64,000 nucleotides of DNA from an uncultured Schlesneria sp. (GCA_903871875.1 CAIQIR010000154.1:20642-84641), one strand, 5' to 3'; shown: positions 17,592 through 30,100, numbered from the stretch's first letter. The notes: generated by a model from the sequence alone, not told the origin. Made by a program: numbers and translations.

Positions 17592-20500
17592 ATGACCACG
17601 CGCAGTTTCAAATGGTTAATTGCGTCGTTGACAACCGTCGTTTTCCTTTTGGACAGCGTCTGCCCAGCGGAATGGTCAGCCTCTCGATTTTATCTGCCAT
17701 GCATTCTGCTGACCTATCGAATCAATGAACGTGCCACACCTTTTTGGCTGGCCACAATTTCCACCGTCTTGACCTTGATCGGATTCGCGTTCGTGCCGTC
17801 CGGCGTTCCGTGGTCGGCGGTCGTCTTGAGTCGAATCACCGACATCCTGCTGTTTTGGATTGTGGCGGCCTTCGTCGTTCAGATGAATCGATCGTTCGAA
17901 GATCGCCGACGGCTGGAAGCGGCCGTCGAACAGAAACGAATCGAACTGCAAACCGAACGAACGCTACGTGCCAGCGAGTCTCGCTACCGCACATTTGTGG
18001 ACCATGCCAGCGATGCATTGTTCGTGCACGGTCAAGACGGCATCGTGATCGATGTGAACCGTCAGGCTTGCGAGAGTCTCGGCTATTCCAAAGAAGAATT
18101 GATTGGACAATTTCCCCCCCATTTCGCCGAGCGTCTGGCTCCCGAATTTCTGGAGGATATCGTTCAACGGTTGAATACTGGCGAGAAGGTCTCGTTCGAG
18201 GCATTCCACCGACGTCGCGACGGCACCAGTTTTCCTGTCGAAGTTCGTATCTGCCCATTTATCGTGGATGGCAAACGGTTTGGTTTGTCGATCGCCCGCG
18301 ATCACACCGAGCGAAAGCGGGCCGAAGATGAACTACGAGCCAGCGAACGCCGATTCCGTGATTTGGCGGATGCCATTCCTCAAATCATCTGGACCGCGAC
18401 CCCTGACGGTCACCTGGATCATTTGAACTCCCGCGTTTCTGAATTTACCGGCATCGACGCCAATGAACTTAAGGGACAGTTGTGGGAGAAAATCGTTCAT
18501 CCAGACGATCTCTCGTCGACGATTGAAATTTGGACCGAAGTCTTGCGTTCCGGAATTCCGCGCGACAAGGAATTTCGGCTCCTGTACCGATATCGAAGAT
18601 CAAAAACGAATCGAAATGGCTCTGCGCGAAAGCGAGCAGCGATTCGCTCGGTTTATGCAACATTTGTCGGGCATTGCCTGGATCAAAGATTTGCAGGGCC
18701 GTTATATATTCGCCAATGAAGCCTTTGAATGTACGGTGCAACTTCCTCGATCTGGAATCCTTGGCAAGACCGATGACGATCTGTTCTTGCCGGAAACGGC
18801 CGCCGAACTGAGGCAAAACGACCGACAAGCCATGGATAGTCCGACCGGTATCCGGGTCATTGAATCAATACCGTCCCCCAGTGGGACGATGCATACCTAC
18901 ATCGTTAGCAAGTTTGCGATTCCTGGGCTGGAGGGGCAACAGGATTTGTGTGGTGGGATGGCGATCGACATCACTGCACAGCATCAAGCGGAAGCAGAAC
19001 TGCGTTCAGAGCGAGACCGTTTCAACACGCTCGCCGCCACAGCCCCCGGCATGATCTTCTCGTTGAGAAAGCGGGGCGACGGGACGTTCTGCATGCCGTA
19101 TATCAATTCCCTCGTCACAAATATTTTTGGATTTCAGGCCCACGATCTGTCTGAGGATGCGTCGCCGCTGTTCGCTGTCATCCTCCCCGAAGACCTGGCA
19201 CTCGTTCAGCAAATGATCGCCGATTCCGTCCAGACGATGAATCCCTGGCGCGAAGTTCTGCAAATTCAGCATCCCAAGTGGGGACCAATCTGGGTCGAAA
19301 CCGTTGCCACTCCGGTTCGCGATGCCGATGGTAGTATTCTGTGGCACGGGTTCGTCACCGATGTCACCGAGCGTCAGCAAGCCAAAATGGAGCTCGAGCG
19401 ACATCAGAAGGAACTGAAGCTGATTCTCGATTCTGTCCCCGCATTGATTTTCTACAAAGACACACAACACCGGATGGTCAGCGTCAACGAAGAAGTCGTT
19501 CGCGTCATGGGCACGTCCCGTGAGGTCATTATCGGCCAAAATAACAATCAGACAACATCGCCTTATGCCATCGGTTACGATCGAGATGAAGACGAGGTGA
19601 TTGCCAGCCGACTTCCTAAGCGGGGCATCATCGAACCACTAGTCACCAGCACGGGCACGCGATGGCTGCAGACGGACAAAATTCCGTCGCTCGATGAATC
19701 AGGAAACGTAACCGGCGTGATTGGATTCGCGCTCGATATTACTGAGCGAAAACTGGCTGAAGAAGCCTTGCGGGCCAGCGAAGCCAATCTGGCGAACGCC
19801 CAACGCATCGCAAAATTGGGAAGCTGGGTGTGGGAGCTCAAAACCAACAAGCTCAGTTGGTCAGACCAGGTCTATCGGATGTACGGCCTGATTCCGCAAG
19901 AGTTCGAACCAACTTACGAAATCTTTCTCGATTCCGTGCATCCGGATGATCGCGAATATGTTGATGCCGCAGTCGGGTGCGCGGCCACGAAACAGGCCGG
20001 CTACGACCTGGAATATCGCATGATCGGTTCGGACGGCCGCGAGACCATTGCTCACACTCAGGGAGAGTTGGAATTTGACGAGTTCGGCCATCCCGTGCGT
20101 ATGACCGGGACAGTGATCGATATCACGGAGCGGAAACGAGCCGAAGAAGCCCTGCGACGACACAAGGAACGTCTGCGACTAATCATCGAAACGGTGGCGG
20201 AAGGATTGCTGGTTCAGGATGCGGAAGGGACGATCACCGAATGCAATTCGGAAGCCGAAAGAATCTTGGGGCTCGACGCAGGGCGGTTGATTGGTCAGAA
20301 CCCCCGCCACGCTGATTGGTATTTGATCTGGGAAGATGGTGAACCGGTCACCCTCGAATCTTTGCCGATGGCCATCACGTTGAATACAGGGAAAACGACG
20401 CGTGATGTCGTGATGGGAATTCAAAAGCACGACGATCGGATTGTGTGGATTTCCGTCAATACGGCGCCCCTTTTTGACTCCCAGGGTCGCGTCGTCATGG

Positions 20501-22341
20501 TCGTTACCAGTTTCGGCGACGTCACCATCAATAAGCAAATGCAGGATGCCTGGAAAAAGAGCGAAGCACGGTTTTCTCAAGTCTTCCAGCTGATTCCCAC
20601 CATGATGGCCATCAGCACGGAATCCGAAGGGATCATGGTCGACTGGAATCCCTTCTGCGTCAAAATGATGGGATTCAGCACGGAAGAGGCAATTGGCCGA
20701 CGCGCGGTGGATTTAGCAATCTGGCCCAATCCCGAGCAGCGAGACACCCTGGTCGCCGCAGTCCGTCGAGGTGATTCGGTCCGCAACGTTGAATGCGTGA
20801 TTCGCGCCAAAACCGGACAACTCTATACGGTGCTCTCCTCCATCGAACCGATCGAGTTCGGTGGCCAGAATTGCCTGTTGTTCATTCATCACGATATCAC
20901 CGCGCGCAAACAGGCTGAGGAATCATTGCGTGAGAGCGAAGAGCGTTACCGATTATTGGTCGATCACGCCCCCACCGGTCTTTACGTCAATCGCGAAAAT
21001 AAGTTTGCTTATGTGAACGACGCAATGTGTCGGATGATGGGGGCCGGCTCCAAAGATCAGTTACTCGGAACTTCGGTTTTTGATCGCATTCCTCCCGAAG
21101 TCATGCCCACTATTCTCTCGCGAATCGAACGGGTGGTTGTGCATGGTGAAGCCGCACCATTGATGGAGCACCGCTATCTTCGAATGGACGGAACTCCGGT
21201 TGAAGTCGAAACGATTGCCATTCCAATCCAATTCGATCGCCAACCTGCCATTCAGGTCGTAATCAACGACATCACCGAACGCGTGCGTGCGAAGGAGCGG
21301 TTATCGGCCACGGAAAACCGACTGGCCACGATCTTCCACTCCAGCCCGATCGGGATCTGTATCACGTCGATGGAAGATGGAACCGTGATCGAGATCAACG
21401 ATATCTGCTGCGAAATCGGCGGCTATACCCGTGAAGAAGTTCTCGGTCGCACCAGTCTTCAATTGGGTTACTGGTTCACATCCGGCGAGCGAGAAAAACT
21501 AGTCCACGCGTTGATGACAGAGGGCTCGCTCAAAAATGTCGAAGTTCCTTTTCGCCGGAAGGATGGCACCATCGGCTCCTCCTTAAGATCATTTGAACGA
21601 CTGACGCTCGATGGCCAGGACTGCATTCTCACGATGCTCAACGATGTCACCGATCGCAAACAAATTGATGAAGAATTGCGAGCCAGTCGTCAGCGTCTCG
21701 AAGTCTTGTCGCGGCAATTGATCACCACTCAAGAAACCGAACGTCGCCACCTGGCCCGCGAATTACACGATGAAATCGGTCAAATGCTCACCGCCATCAA
21801 GATGAATCTGCGACGCACTCAACGGGCGGCGGAATTTCATTTGCAATCACATTTGGAAGAAAATGTCGAGATGGTCGAACAGGCGATCAGTCAGGTTCGG
21901 AATCTGTCGCTCAGCCTGAGACCACCACAATTAGATGAACTCGGACTCGTCGCAGCGCTGCACTGGTTCGTCAAGCTTCAAGCTCGGATCGGGGGATTTC
22001 AGGAACAATTGGATGTCGATCTGGACGATGTTCAAATCCCGTCGGACTTGGCAACCGTCTGTTTCCGAATCGTTCAAGAAGCGCTGACCAATGCCGTCCG
22101 CCATGGAAATCCCAATCATGTCCACGTCAAACTTCAGACGGTCGATCATGAATTGCTATTAATGATCGACGACGACGGGATGGGATTCAACGTTGAAGAG
22201 GCGCGTCAGCGTGCCTCCAATGGAGCCAGTCTGGGCTTGCTCAGCATGCAAGAACGCGTCAGTTTGGTGCGAGGTCGATTGGTGATCCAGTCGGTTCCCG
22301 GAAAGGGCACCAACATCCAAACCTGGTTCCCTTTAAACTGA
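17592..22341 (+). pseudogene. Multi-PAS sensor histidine kinase, split by a frameshift
   Basis: One very large kinase encoded in two overlapping frames: 17592-18719, and a second frame open from before 18463 to 22341. The N-terminal part has about three membrane segments, one complete PAS (YRTFVDHASDALFVHG...RDHTERKRAEDELR) and the start of a second. At 18570-18580 the frame changes: frame 1 reads DKEFRLL, frame 2 reads FGSCTDIEDQKRIEMALRE, the normal end of a PAS/PAC. The missing 25-35 codons are the second half of that PAS, so this is a deletion, not just one wrong base. Frame 2 continues through about eight more PAS domains to a HisKA_3 domain (ERRHLARELHDEIGQ) and an HATPase domain (EALTNAVRHGN; DDDGMGF; SLGLLSMQER), a NarL-family type kinase. 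If expressed from an internal start, the C-terminal piece could still be a soluble kinase. No response regulator is adjacent. Confidence 0.75.
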
Positions 22342-22659
22342 AGCATCGCCTGCTCAATGCCAAATCAAAGCCAATTGCCGCACTGTTCTCCAGCGTAGTG
22401 TCGCGTAGATTCCTGGCATCGTCGCTCACCCGGTATGCAAAATGCAATCCGCGGAGCGATTTATCGCAAACGCCGGCATGCCGCATTCTATTCCATAATA
22501 AGCACTTACGCATTTCCGCTAATTCCATTCGGCTTCGGCACGTCTTTCTCTACTGTGTATTTTGCACAACGGCATTTCTTCAAGGGATCGACGGCCTTTC
22601 TAAGAACCCAAATTGATCGAGTGGCGCGATACGCACTCCGAATAAAGGTTGCGGCAGGC
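22342..22659. other. Intergenic region, 318 bases
   Basis: Between the kinase and the peptidase gene, both plus strand. The peptidase frame is open through most of it, but the translated residues are unlike a conserved domain. A 10-base palindrome (cggcatgccg) is the only structure noticed. It presumably carries the peptidase promoter. Confidence 0.35.
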
Positions 22660-23640
22660 ATGCGTCTCGTTTTCCAACAAGCTCCAAGACGAGACCAAGG
22701 TGAACGAAACCATTTCGGCGCCTCTCTTTCCCTACTCCTGCTAACTACTGTGACGTGGGTTCCCTGGGGATGGGCTAAGGTTTCTGCAGAAGAAATTTCG
22801 ACCGTATCGATTCCATCATCGGTGCAAGCCAGCGGTTCATGGACCGTGGTGGAAACTCCAAACTTTCGTTGTCGCTGTCAGTTGCCAGAGGGTGACGCCA
22901 GACGACTGGCAGAAAGCTGTGAAACGTGGCGTAATCGTTTACGCAAGATGTGGATCACAGAAGCTGACGCCGCGAATTGGCAGCCGAAGTGCGAGGTCTG
23001 TGTTCATCCGGACAAATCGGCATACAACAGGGCACTCAATCGTCCTGGCGACACATCGGTTGGTTCAACCATGATGAATTTCGATCAGGGACGCGCGGTG
23101 CTGCGTCGCATCGATCTTCGGGCCGATGCGAGCGATTGGTCAAATGCGGCCTTACCGCATGAGCTAACCCATGTCGTCGTCGGTGAGCGATTCGGAGGCC
23201 ACGCGTTACCACGCTGGGCCGACGAAGGAATTGCGATGCTGAGCGAATCGTCCGAAAAACACCGCGAACGCCTCACTCATTTGCGAGACGTTTTGGTCAA
23301 GCGGCAGTCTCTGGCGCTGGGTGATCTTGTTCGCCTGGAACGAATTCCGGCTCCGCACCAGCGTGACGCCTTTTATGGACAAAGCGTGGCGCTAACGTCG
23401 TGGCTGATCCGTCAGTCAACGCCAGCTCGGTTTGCAGACTTTATCGAAGAGTCGCAGCGGCAAGGAATGAATGTCGCGTTGAAGCAGCATTACAGATTAG
23501 ACGGCCTTATCGCGTTGCAACGTGAATGGGATCAGTGGACCCGTTCTCCGGAAACGATCGAATTTGTCAGCTTACCACTTCATGTAGGACTGACTCCGAT
23601 CATCGCCGCCGTCGGCCCGTCCGCGGTCGAGGCAAATTAA
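22660..23640 (+). CDS. Secreted HExxH metallopeptidase-like protein
   Basis: A 326-residue protein with a leader (LSLLLLTTVTWVPWGWA, cleavage near AKVSA) and a gluzincin-like zinc site: HELTHVV, followed about 18 residues later by WADEGIAML, in which the Glu is the likely third ligand. This is the pattern of peptidase MA-like / DUF1570-type proteins found in many planctomycetes. The N-terminal half includes a stretch on the theme VVETPNFRCRCQLPEGDARRL, also typical of that group. It should act in the periplasm or outside the cell; substrate unknown. ATG 22660 is selected because the leader follows 20-25 residues later; upstream in-frame codons add unrelated residues. Confidence 0.7.
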   Translation: MRLVFQQAPRRDQGERNHFGASLSLLLLTTVTWVPWGWAKVSAEEISTVSIPSSVQASGSWTVVETPNFRCRCQLPEGDARRLAESCETWRNRLRKMWITEADAANWQPKCEVCVHPDKSAYNRALNRPGDTSVGSTMMNFDQGRAVLRRIDLRADASDWSNAALPHELTHVVVGERFGGHALPRWADEGIAMLSESSEKHRERLTHLRDVLVKRQSLALGDLVRLERIPAPHQRDAFYGQSVALTSWLIRQSTPARFADFIEESQRQGMNVALKQHYRLDGLIALQREWDQWTRSPETIEFVSLPLHVGLTPIIAAVGPSAVEAN

Positions 23641-23910
23641 TTCGACCTGAGGGGGTGTACTTCCGCCGGCTCACTGAAGAGCTGTCGCGGCAGTTTTCTT
23701 ACGTCCGTGCACTTTTGCTGAAGTTTTTGCAAGAGTGTTGTTCGGCTATCCGAACTTGGCTAAGCTTTTGCGTAGGATCCTGATCTGACCGCCCCCCCCC
23801 AAAAAAATGACGGTCGTTTCAGTTAGTCTCAGTTCGCCATTTTCAGGGTTCTCAACAAACGATTCCTGGTGGAACTCGCTGTTGAAGCCCAAAACGAAAG
23901 GCTGCAAGCT

Positions 23911-24294
23911 ATGACAAAATCCCTTGTGTTCGCATTGCTGGCTGTGACAGGATCCCTGATTTTCACTGACAGCGCCTCCGCTCGATGCTGTCGACGCAAC
24001 AACGCTTGTTGCGCGCAGTCATGTGGTTGTGCAGCGGTCCCATCAACCTGCAGTTCAGGTTGTTCGGCAACAGCGGCTGTTTCCGCACCGATGGCTGCCC
24101 CAATTGTTGCCAATGCTCAAACGGAAACAAATTCCGGATCGACCTATCAAAGCTTCTCGTATGAACCTGGTACAACGCCCGCCGCGGGAACCGCTTCTGT
24201 GATGACCTATCAGGCACCGATGTACCGTTCGAACAACTCAGAGTACTACAACGTGCTGCGTGGAAATCGCAAAGTCGTAAACCCCAACTACTGA
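23911..24294 (+). CDS. Small Cys-rich secreted protein
   Basis: A 127-residue protein not assignable to a family I recognise. It has a clear signal peptide (SLVFALLAVTGSLIFTDSASA) and then a short cysteine-dense segment, RCCRRNNACCAQSCGC, with ten cysteines in about 35 residues including CSSGC. The rest is Ala/Ser/Thr-rich and ends in Tyr/Asn-rich sequence (SEYYNVLRGNRKVVNPNY). The cysteines suggest disulfide crosslinking or metal binding outside the cytoplasm. It is followed by a strong terminator and preceded by 270 bases with a C9A7 homopolymer run at 23792-23807, so it is a single-gene unit. The ATG at 23911 is chosen for the signal peptide. Confidence 0.7.
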   Translation: MTKSLVFALLAVTGSLIFTDSASARCCRRNNACCAQSCGCAAVPSTCSSGCSATAAVSAPMAAPIVANAQTETNSGSTYQSFSYEPGTTPAAGTASVMTYQAPMYRSNNSEYYNVLRGNRKVVNPNY

Positions 24295-24351
24295 TACGGC
24301 ATCTGACGCCATCTTTCGGCTGGGTCCCAAGCTCGCCCTGGACTCGGCCGC

Positions 24352-24438
24352 AGGGAAGGTGACGCTTCCATCGAAACATCTCTGCAAGAAAGCGCCTTCT
24401 TGTGTACGGATCGGTGGAAGCCTCGCCTTCCCTTTTTT
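24352..24438 (+). terminator. Intrinsic terminator of the Cys-rich protein gene
   Basis: A 22-base left arm (24352-24373) pairs with 24412-24433; one clear mismatch and two G-U type pairs by eye. The right arm runs straight into a T tract (24433-24438). The 38-base loop contains a secondary hairpin (caagaa / ttcttg). Together with a plus-strand gene ending 57 bases upstream, this is a convincing Rho-independent terminator. Confidence 0.75.
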
Positions 24439-24569
24439 ATTGCGCGCCATTAGGCCGACGTCGCAGCAACGGATCGGTAAAGGGCCCTCTTTCGAGCACA
24501 AAACAGCCCCCCGGTTCTCAGATGGATACCCGCCGCGATCGTCAAGACCACCGCTTTTTTCTCGTGGAC

Positions 24570-24610
24570 CGGATTGGACATTGAGTAAGAATTCCTCAAT
24601 GTCCAATCCG
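24570..24610. terminator. Perfect 16-bp inverted repeat after the isomerase stop
   Basis: The arms cggattggacattgag (24570-24585) and ctcaatgtccaatccg (24595-24610) are exactly complementary around a nine-base loop. It starts two bases after the stop of the minus-strand isomerase gene and probably protects or terminates that transcript. On the minus strand no T run follows, so it is not a textbook intrinsic terminator. Confidence 0.55.
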
Positions 24611-24612
24611 CC

Positions 24613-25545
24613 TTAAGGCAACGGTCCTTGGTCGCGAATGAAGTTCCTGAGGTACACCGCGCTCTGCTTGAGTGACGCCTTGCGAGCCTCGAGAGAATCT
24701 TCATAGGCACGGTCTTCGACTTCAACGCAAACCGGCCCGCGATACCCAACGTCACCCAGTGTGCTAAAAAACTGGCCCCAGTTCACATCACCCAAGCCAG
24801 GCAGCTTTGGGGTATGGTACTGGTTGGGGTGAGCCATGATGCCGACTTCATTCAACTTGTGACGGTCGATGCGGACATCCTTCGCATGAACATGAACCAG
24901 CCGGTCCGCAAATTCACGAATCGGCTGCAGATAGTCCATCTGCTGCCAGATCATGTGGGAAGGATCGTAGTTTAGTCCAAAGTTCATACTTGGAATTTCG
25001 TCGAACATCCGCCGCCAAATCGCTGGCGTGGTTGCCAGATTCTTGCCACCCGGCCACTCGTCTTTCGAAAAGAGCATCGGACAGTTTTCGATACCCACGC
25101 GAACACCGTGATCCTCCGCAAACTTGATCAGCGGCTTCCAGGTCTGACAAAAACGAGGCCAGTTATCGTCGACCGATTTCGTCCAGTCTCGCCCAATAAA
25201 TGTATTCATCCGTGTCAGGCCAAGTTGTGACGTGGACTTGATCACCTTCTGGATGTGCTCGACGTAACGTTTGGCTTCTTCCAAATCAGGAGTCAACGGA
25301 TTGGGGTAATAACCCAGTCCACTGATCGACATTTTGGCATCGGCCATGACCCCTCGAATTTCGTCGGCCTTGGCCGACGAGAAGTCTGTCACATCAACAT
25401 GAGTCACACCCGCATAGCGTCGTTCGGCCTTACTTGGGGGCCAGCACATCAGTTCCACACACGAAAATCCGGTCGCTGCGGCGATTCTGGCGACTTCGGC
25501 AAGCGAGAGCTCCGGCAATATGGCGCTGACAAAACCAAGCTGCAT
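24613..25545 (-). CDS. Sugar phosphate isomerase/epimerase (TIM barrel)
   Basis: A 310-residue xylose-isomerase-like TIM-barrel protein (AP endonuclease family 2 fold), the group of IolE/hydroxypyruvate isomerase and many sugar epimerases. Visible are the beta-strand ends with metal ligands: [23 protein letters not shown] (Glu), [12 protein letters not shown] (Asp and His), [11 protein letters not shown] and [15 protein letters not shown] (Glu). No signal peptide, so cytosolic. It follows the beta-propeller gene with a 21-base gap and closes a three-gene minus-strand cluster (30356 to 24613), which suggests a role in catabolism of a sugar or sugar derivative. The exact substrate cannot be read. 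Confidence 0.85.
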   Translation of the reverse strand: MQLGFVSAILPELSLAEVARIAAATGFSCVELMCWPPSKAERRYAGVTHVDVTDFSSAKADEIRGVMADAKMSISGLGYYPNPLTPDLEEAKRYVEHIQKVIKSTSQLGLTRMNTFIGRDWTKSVDDNWPRFCQTWKPLIKFAEDHGVRVGIENCPMLFSKDEWPGGKNLATTPAIWRRMFDEIPSMNFGLNYDPSHMIWQQMDYLQPIREFADRLVHVHAKDVRIDRHKLNEVGIMAHPNQYHTPKLPGLGDVNWGQFFSTLGDVGYRGPVCVEVEDRAYEDSLEARKASLKQSAVYLRNFIRDQGPLP

Positions 25546-25566
25546 GATCGAGTTCCGAGAAAAAAA

Positions 25567-27057
25567 TTAGTTCGACTTCGGGATGCGGTTCAATGTATAG
25601 AAAGCTTCTTTATGAAGTAACGACTGGCCATTGGCAGATCGTAATCCGTCTACGATCAGTTCGTGAATGTTACCGGCTTTCAACGTATCGACAACTAGTC
25701 GAACGCTCTTGTTGTCCGGCCCCACGGTCGCGCTGACGATGGTCGGATGAGTTTGATCCACCTCTGGACTGCCGTACGTCGATTGATAGATATAGCCGTA
25801 GGTCTGCAGTTGATAGCTGTGAACGTCACCAGCCGTCTTGGAGTCGACAGGTTGCGTGAACGTCAATTCAAACCCATCCGGCTTCGCTCGCATTTCGTGA
25901 ATTTCAAAGGGCATCTTGCCCGTCCAGTAGATGCGATCAAGCGAGCCTGGTTTCGTTCCGCGAGACCCCCATCCGCGATTGGTTCCACCGACAAACAGCG
26001 AACCGCGATCCGTCATCAACATCCCTAAACTGCCGGACGTAAATCCTTCACGAAAGCGGAAGCAAGCCCCCTGATAGTGGCCATCCACCTTCTCCAAAAA
26101 ACACCGCATCACCGTGCTGTCGCTCTGATCACCAACGAACATCTGATTTTGAAAGGGGCCGAACTTACCACTCGTCGTATCACAAACAATGCCGCTGGCG
26201 GACTTGCCCATTTTTCCATAGGGGAACAGCACGGCCGAAGGTTCGTATTCAGGAATTTTCGCCGCTTCGACCATGAATCGACTGCCGCTTTCCGGCTCTT
26301 TCGGACGCGGTCCCATCGCTTTCACCACCTCGGGTAAATCGTACCAGCGATTGCCACCGGGATGACCGACAAACTTGCCCGGTTCGAGCAGCTTCAAACC
26401 ACAGGTTCCGTTCCACGGACCTTGATTGTCCGTGTAAAACATCTCGCCTTCAGCATTCATGCCGATTCCGCCGGGTGATCGAATACCACTGCACGTGGGA
26501 ATCGACTTTCCATCGGGCGTGATGCGAAGACACCAGCCTCGATACTTGCATTCGCTGCTGAACGACCCGGTTAAGCAAAGCACAACCCAAATGTTGCCCT
26601 GATGATCAAAGCGTGATCCGAACGCGTATTCGTGGTAATCGCCGCTGATCTGCCAATCATCATTCACGGTTTCGTAGAGATCAGCCTTGCCATCTCCGTT
26701 GGTGTCTTTGAGACGAGTCACCTCGCCGCGCTGGGTTACGTACAGCCAGCCATCTCGATTGACGATTCCTAACGCTTCATGCAGCCCATGCGCGAATCGC
26801 GTAAACGTGGGATCGGTCGCCGATTCACCAAACGGTTGATCAACCAGCCAGACCTCGCCGCGTCGCGTGCAAACGGCCAATTGACCGCTCGGAAGCAGTT
26901 CGATACCACCCGCTTCCAGCAGGATCTCTTTCGGAATGTCGATCGAGATCATTTTGTAGAAATCATTCTCGACCGGCTTGTCATCGTCGGCGACTGCCGA
27001 CGGCGGTCCAGCACAAATCAAACAGGCGACCAGCAACCAAGTACGTCGGAACGTCAT
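25567..27057 (-). CDS. Secreted glucose-dehydrogenase-like beta-propeller (DUF7133-like)
   Basis: A 496-residue exported protein with a leader ([18 protein letters not shown]). The body reads as a beta-propeller of the soluble-dehydrogenase/membrane-bound-dehydrogenase type frequent in planctomycetes: [52 protein letters not shown] (a calcium-loop-like repeat), [20 protein letters not shown] and [15 protein letters not shown]-terminal Ig-like segment ([20 protein letters not shown]) follows. Whether it is an active dehydrogenase is unknown. ATG 27057 is chosen over an in-frame ATG 57 bases upstream because it directly precedes the leader. It lies between the DUF1549 gene (74-base gap) and the isomerase. 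Confidence 0.75.
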   Translation of the reverse strand: MTFRRTWLLVACLICAGPPSAVADDDKPVENDFYKMISIDIPKEILLEAGGIELLPSGQLAVCTRRGEVWLVDQPFGESATDPTFTRFAHGLHEALGIVNRDGWLYVTQRGEVTRLKDTNGDGKADLYETVNDDWQISGDYHEYAFGSRFDHQGNIWVVLCLTGSFSSECKYRGWCLRITPDGKSIPTCSGIRSPGGIGMNAEGEMFYTDNQGPWNGTCGLKLLEPGKFVGHPGGNRWYDLPEVVKAMGPRPKEPESGSRFMVEAAKIPEYEPSAVLFPYGKMGKSASGIVCDTTSGKFGPFQNQMFVGDQSDSTVMRCFLEKVDGHYQGACFRFREGFTSGSLGMLMTDRGSLFVGGTNRGWGSRGTKPGSLDRIYWTGKMPFEIHEMRAKPDGFELTFTQPVDSKTAGDVHSYQLQTYGYIYQSTYGSPEVDQTHPTIVSATVGPDNKSVRLVVDTLKAGNIHELIVDGLRSANGQSLLHKEAFYTLNRIPKSN

Positions 27058-27131
27058 TCCTCGAGGCAGCGTCGATGCCGTTCCGACGATCCATTCAATC
27101 AATACGTCGCTCATGAGCTGAGGGTATCTTT

Positions 27132-30100
27132 CTACTTATTCAATACTTCATCGAGATTCATGACTTCGTTCGCCAGCATCGTCCAGGCAGCCAGCAACCC
27201 GGGATCAATAGACGGATCCGCCTTGGATTCACCGTCGGCAATCAGCTTTTCGGCATCTTCGCGGTGCGTCTCATAGTACGACTTCAGTTCCGCCAATGAC
27301 GCTTGAACGACGGGCAGTTCGCTCGCGTGGAAAGAACGCGACAAAATCCGCTTCGCCATTAAATTTAGTTTCGTCGTTTCGTCGTCGGCACCCGTCGCGG
27401 AGTCCTTCAAGACCGTCTGAGCCAAATGTCTGGCGGCTTCGATAAACTGCGGATCGTTCAACGTCACGAGCGCCTGTAGCGGCGTGTTCGTTCGCTCGCG
27501 ACGAACGGTGCACATTTCGCGCGCTGTGGCGTTGAAGATCTCCATCGACGCGGGTGGCGCCGAACGTTTCCAGAAGGTGTACATGCTGCGGCGATACAGG
27601 TTTTCGCCGGCATCACGCCGATAATCGTGCGTGTTGCTTTCTTTCATCGCCACTGCTTCCCAAACCCCTTCGGGCTGGTAAGGTTTCACACTGGGGCCGC
27701 CAATTTTCTCGACCAGCAGGCCGCTAGATGACAGTGCGTAGTCGCGGATCATTTCGGCATCCATCCGGAAGCGAGGCCCCCGAGATAGCAGTCGATTCTG
27801 CGGATCCTTTTCCAATTTCTCCTTGGTGACCACGGCCGCCTGACGATAGGTATTGGACGTCACCAGCAGACGGAACAGTCGTTTGATATCCCATGGTTTG
27901 ACGACCATTGTCGATGGGGTAGGCCAGTTCAGGCTGGGGCTGCCTTCGCGGAATTCGATCGCCAACCAATCCAGTAGCGATTGATTCGACGGCAATTCAC
28001 CGGCGATCCCGAAATCGCCCGCAGTCCGCACCAAACCCGTTCCGAAAACTTCCTGCCAGTAACGATTGACCGTCACTCGTGCGGTCAAAGGATGAGACGG
28101 GTCCAGCAGCCATTCTGCGAGCCCCAGCCGGTTTCGAGGCGAGCTCGCGGGAAACGGTGGCAACGCGGCCGGTGTATTCGCTTTCACAGGATCACGACGT
28201 TTGTCGTATTCACCACGGAAGAGAACATACGCCGTCGCCTCTTCACTTTTCTCATTCATCACATGGGCAACGGTGCCTCGAGACTTAATGGCGTTTTGTT
28301 CGGTCTCGAGCGAAATCAGCTTGGCCGATCGTTCCTGGAAGCCCCGATCATTTGTGCCCAGCCACCAGGGATAGACTTCATTCTTTTCTACGTCAGACCG
28401 TTCCGGCGAGGACTTGGCCAGAATACCACTCAATCGAGTCGCCTTGGCCATTGATTCCACTTCCGCCGGCGCGAGGGCTCGCGAGTACAACCGCAAATCC
28501 TGAATTCCGGCCCCGCTGATCGGATCGCTTTGGCTGCGTTCGCCGATGCGGAACGGCACTGCCGTTTTGATGGACCCTTGCAGCTTGTCGACCTCGATAT
28601 TCGTCGCCTGCGGAATTCCCTGGAAATAGATTTTGACGCCCGCGCCTTTGCCCGAACCATCGTATGTCACAGTGATATGAGTCCACTCATTGGCTTTGAC
28701 CTGTTTTTGAGAGATCACTTTCAACGCGTCGTCAGGCCAGCTGCTGACCATATGCATGCCGATTCGACGCCCTTGAACCCAAAAGTCCCAGCCTTGATAG
28801 CCGCTGGGTTTGTCCATGCGCGCCACAATCGCTCCCGTCGAGTCATTGGGTTGCAGCTTCACCCAGGCCGAATAAGAAAACGGCTGATCCTTTTCAAATT
28901 TGCCCGCCTCTGGAAGATTGGCGGCCGCACCTTGAAGTTGCAACGCTTTCGACGACACTCCGTCGACCCAACTGATGGAATCATTCAGCGTCACATCCAC
29001 CACCGTCCCGTTCATGACCATCTTGGCAACGTTTCCTTGCCCCTCGTTCAGGGCCGCAGACAGCGTCAGGCCTTCCGTCGGAATCGCCGCCCCCAGCGAC
29101 TCGACCGTGGCTTTGGACAGCCATTCGTCAAATTCGGGACGTGCTTCCTGACGCCGTGCTTCGACCGCTTGCTTGGCCGAGTCAATTTCGCCAGGGAGAA
29201 CATTGAATCGAACGCGGTCTTCCGGGGCCGGCACGACGACAATCGGAGGCGTATCCTTGATGTTGCCGTCCATCGCATTTTGCGTGGTGTTATTGAAGAA
29301 GGCCGCGAGTTCATAGAACTCACGCTGCGACAGGGGATCGAACTTGTGGCTGTGGCAGACTGCACATCCGGCCGTCAGACCCATCCAGACTTGGGCGACC
29401 GTATCAGTGCGGTCTCGATCATACAGGACGAGATATTCTTCTGAGATCGCCCCACCCTCATTGGTCGTGATGTTGCAACGATTGAACCCAGAGGCGATCT
29501 GCTGGTCCAAGGTCCGATTCGGCAACAGATCTCCTGCCAGCTGTTCGCGGGTAAACTGATCGAAAGGGGTATTGCGATTAAAGGCCGCAATCACATTGTC
29601 GCGGTAAGACCACATCTCGCGATAATTATCGAAATGAATGCCGTGCGAATCCGCGTAGCGCGATGCGTCGAGCCAATACCGTCCGCGATGTTCACCCCAG
29701 TGCTTCGAATCCAGCAAGGAATCAACCAGATCCTCGTAAGCCGTCGGAGACGAATCCGCCACGAACCGTTCGACCGTTTCGACGGACGGCGGTAATCCGA
29801 TCAGATCGAGACTTAAGCGTCGAGCCAGAGTGCGACGGTCTGCTTCTGGAGCGGGGCTGAGCCCGACGGACTCCAGCTTCGCCAGCACGAAAGCGTCTAT
29901 CGGATTCCGTATCCAGGCCTGATTTTTGATGGAGGGAACGGGTGGTCGCACGGGAGCCAGAAATGACCAGTGGGGCTGGTATTCCGCCCCTTGCTCGATC
30001 CACTTTTTCAGTAAGTCTTTTTGCTGCGCCGTGACAATCTTTTTAGTGGCGGGCGGCGGCATGACTTCGTCGCTATCTTGCGACTCAATCCTCCGCATCA

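Noticed and set aside
23792..23807. C9A7 run as a possible phase-variation tract
   Set aside because: It lies about 100 bases before the next start, outside any coding frame, and could only affect promoter spacing; no evidence for that.
28530..29444. 304-codon plus-strand frame
   Set aside because: Antisense to the DUF1549/LamG region, whose domains are certain; the frame is a by-product of codon bias.
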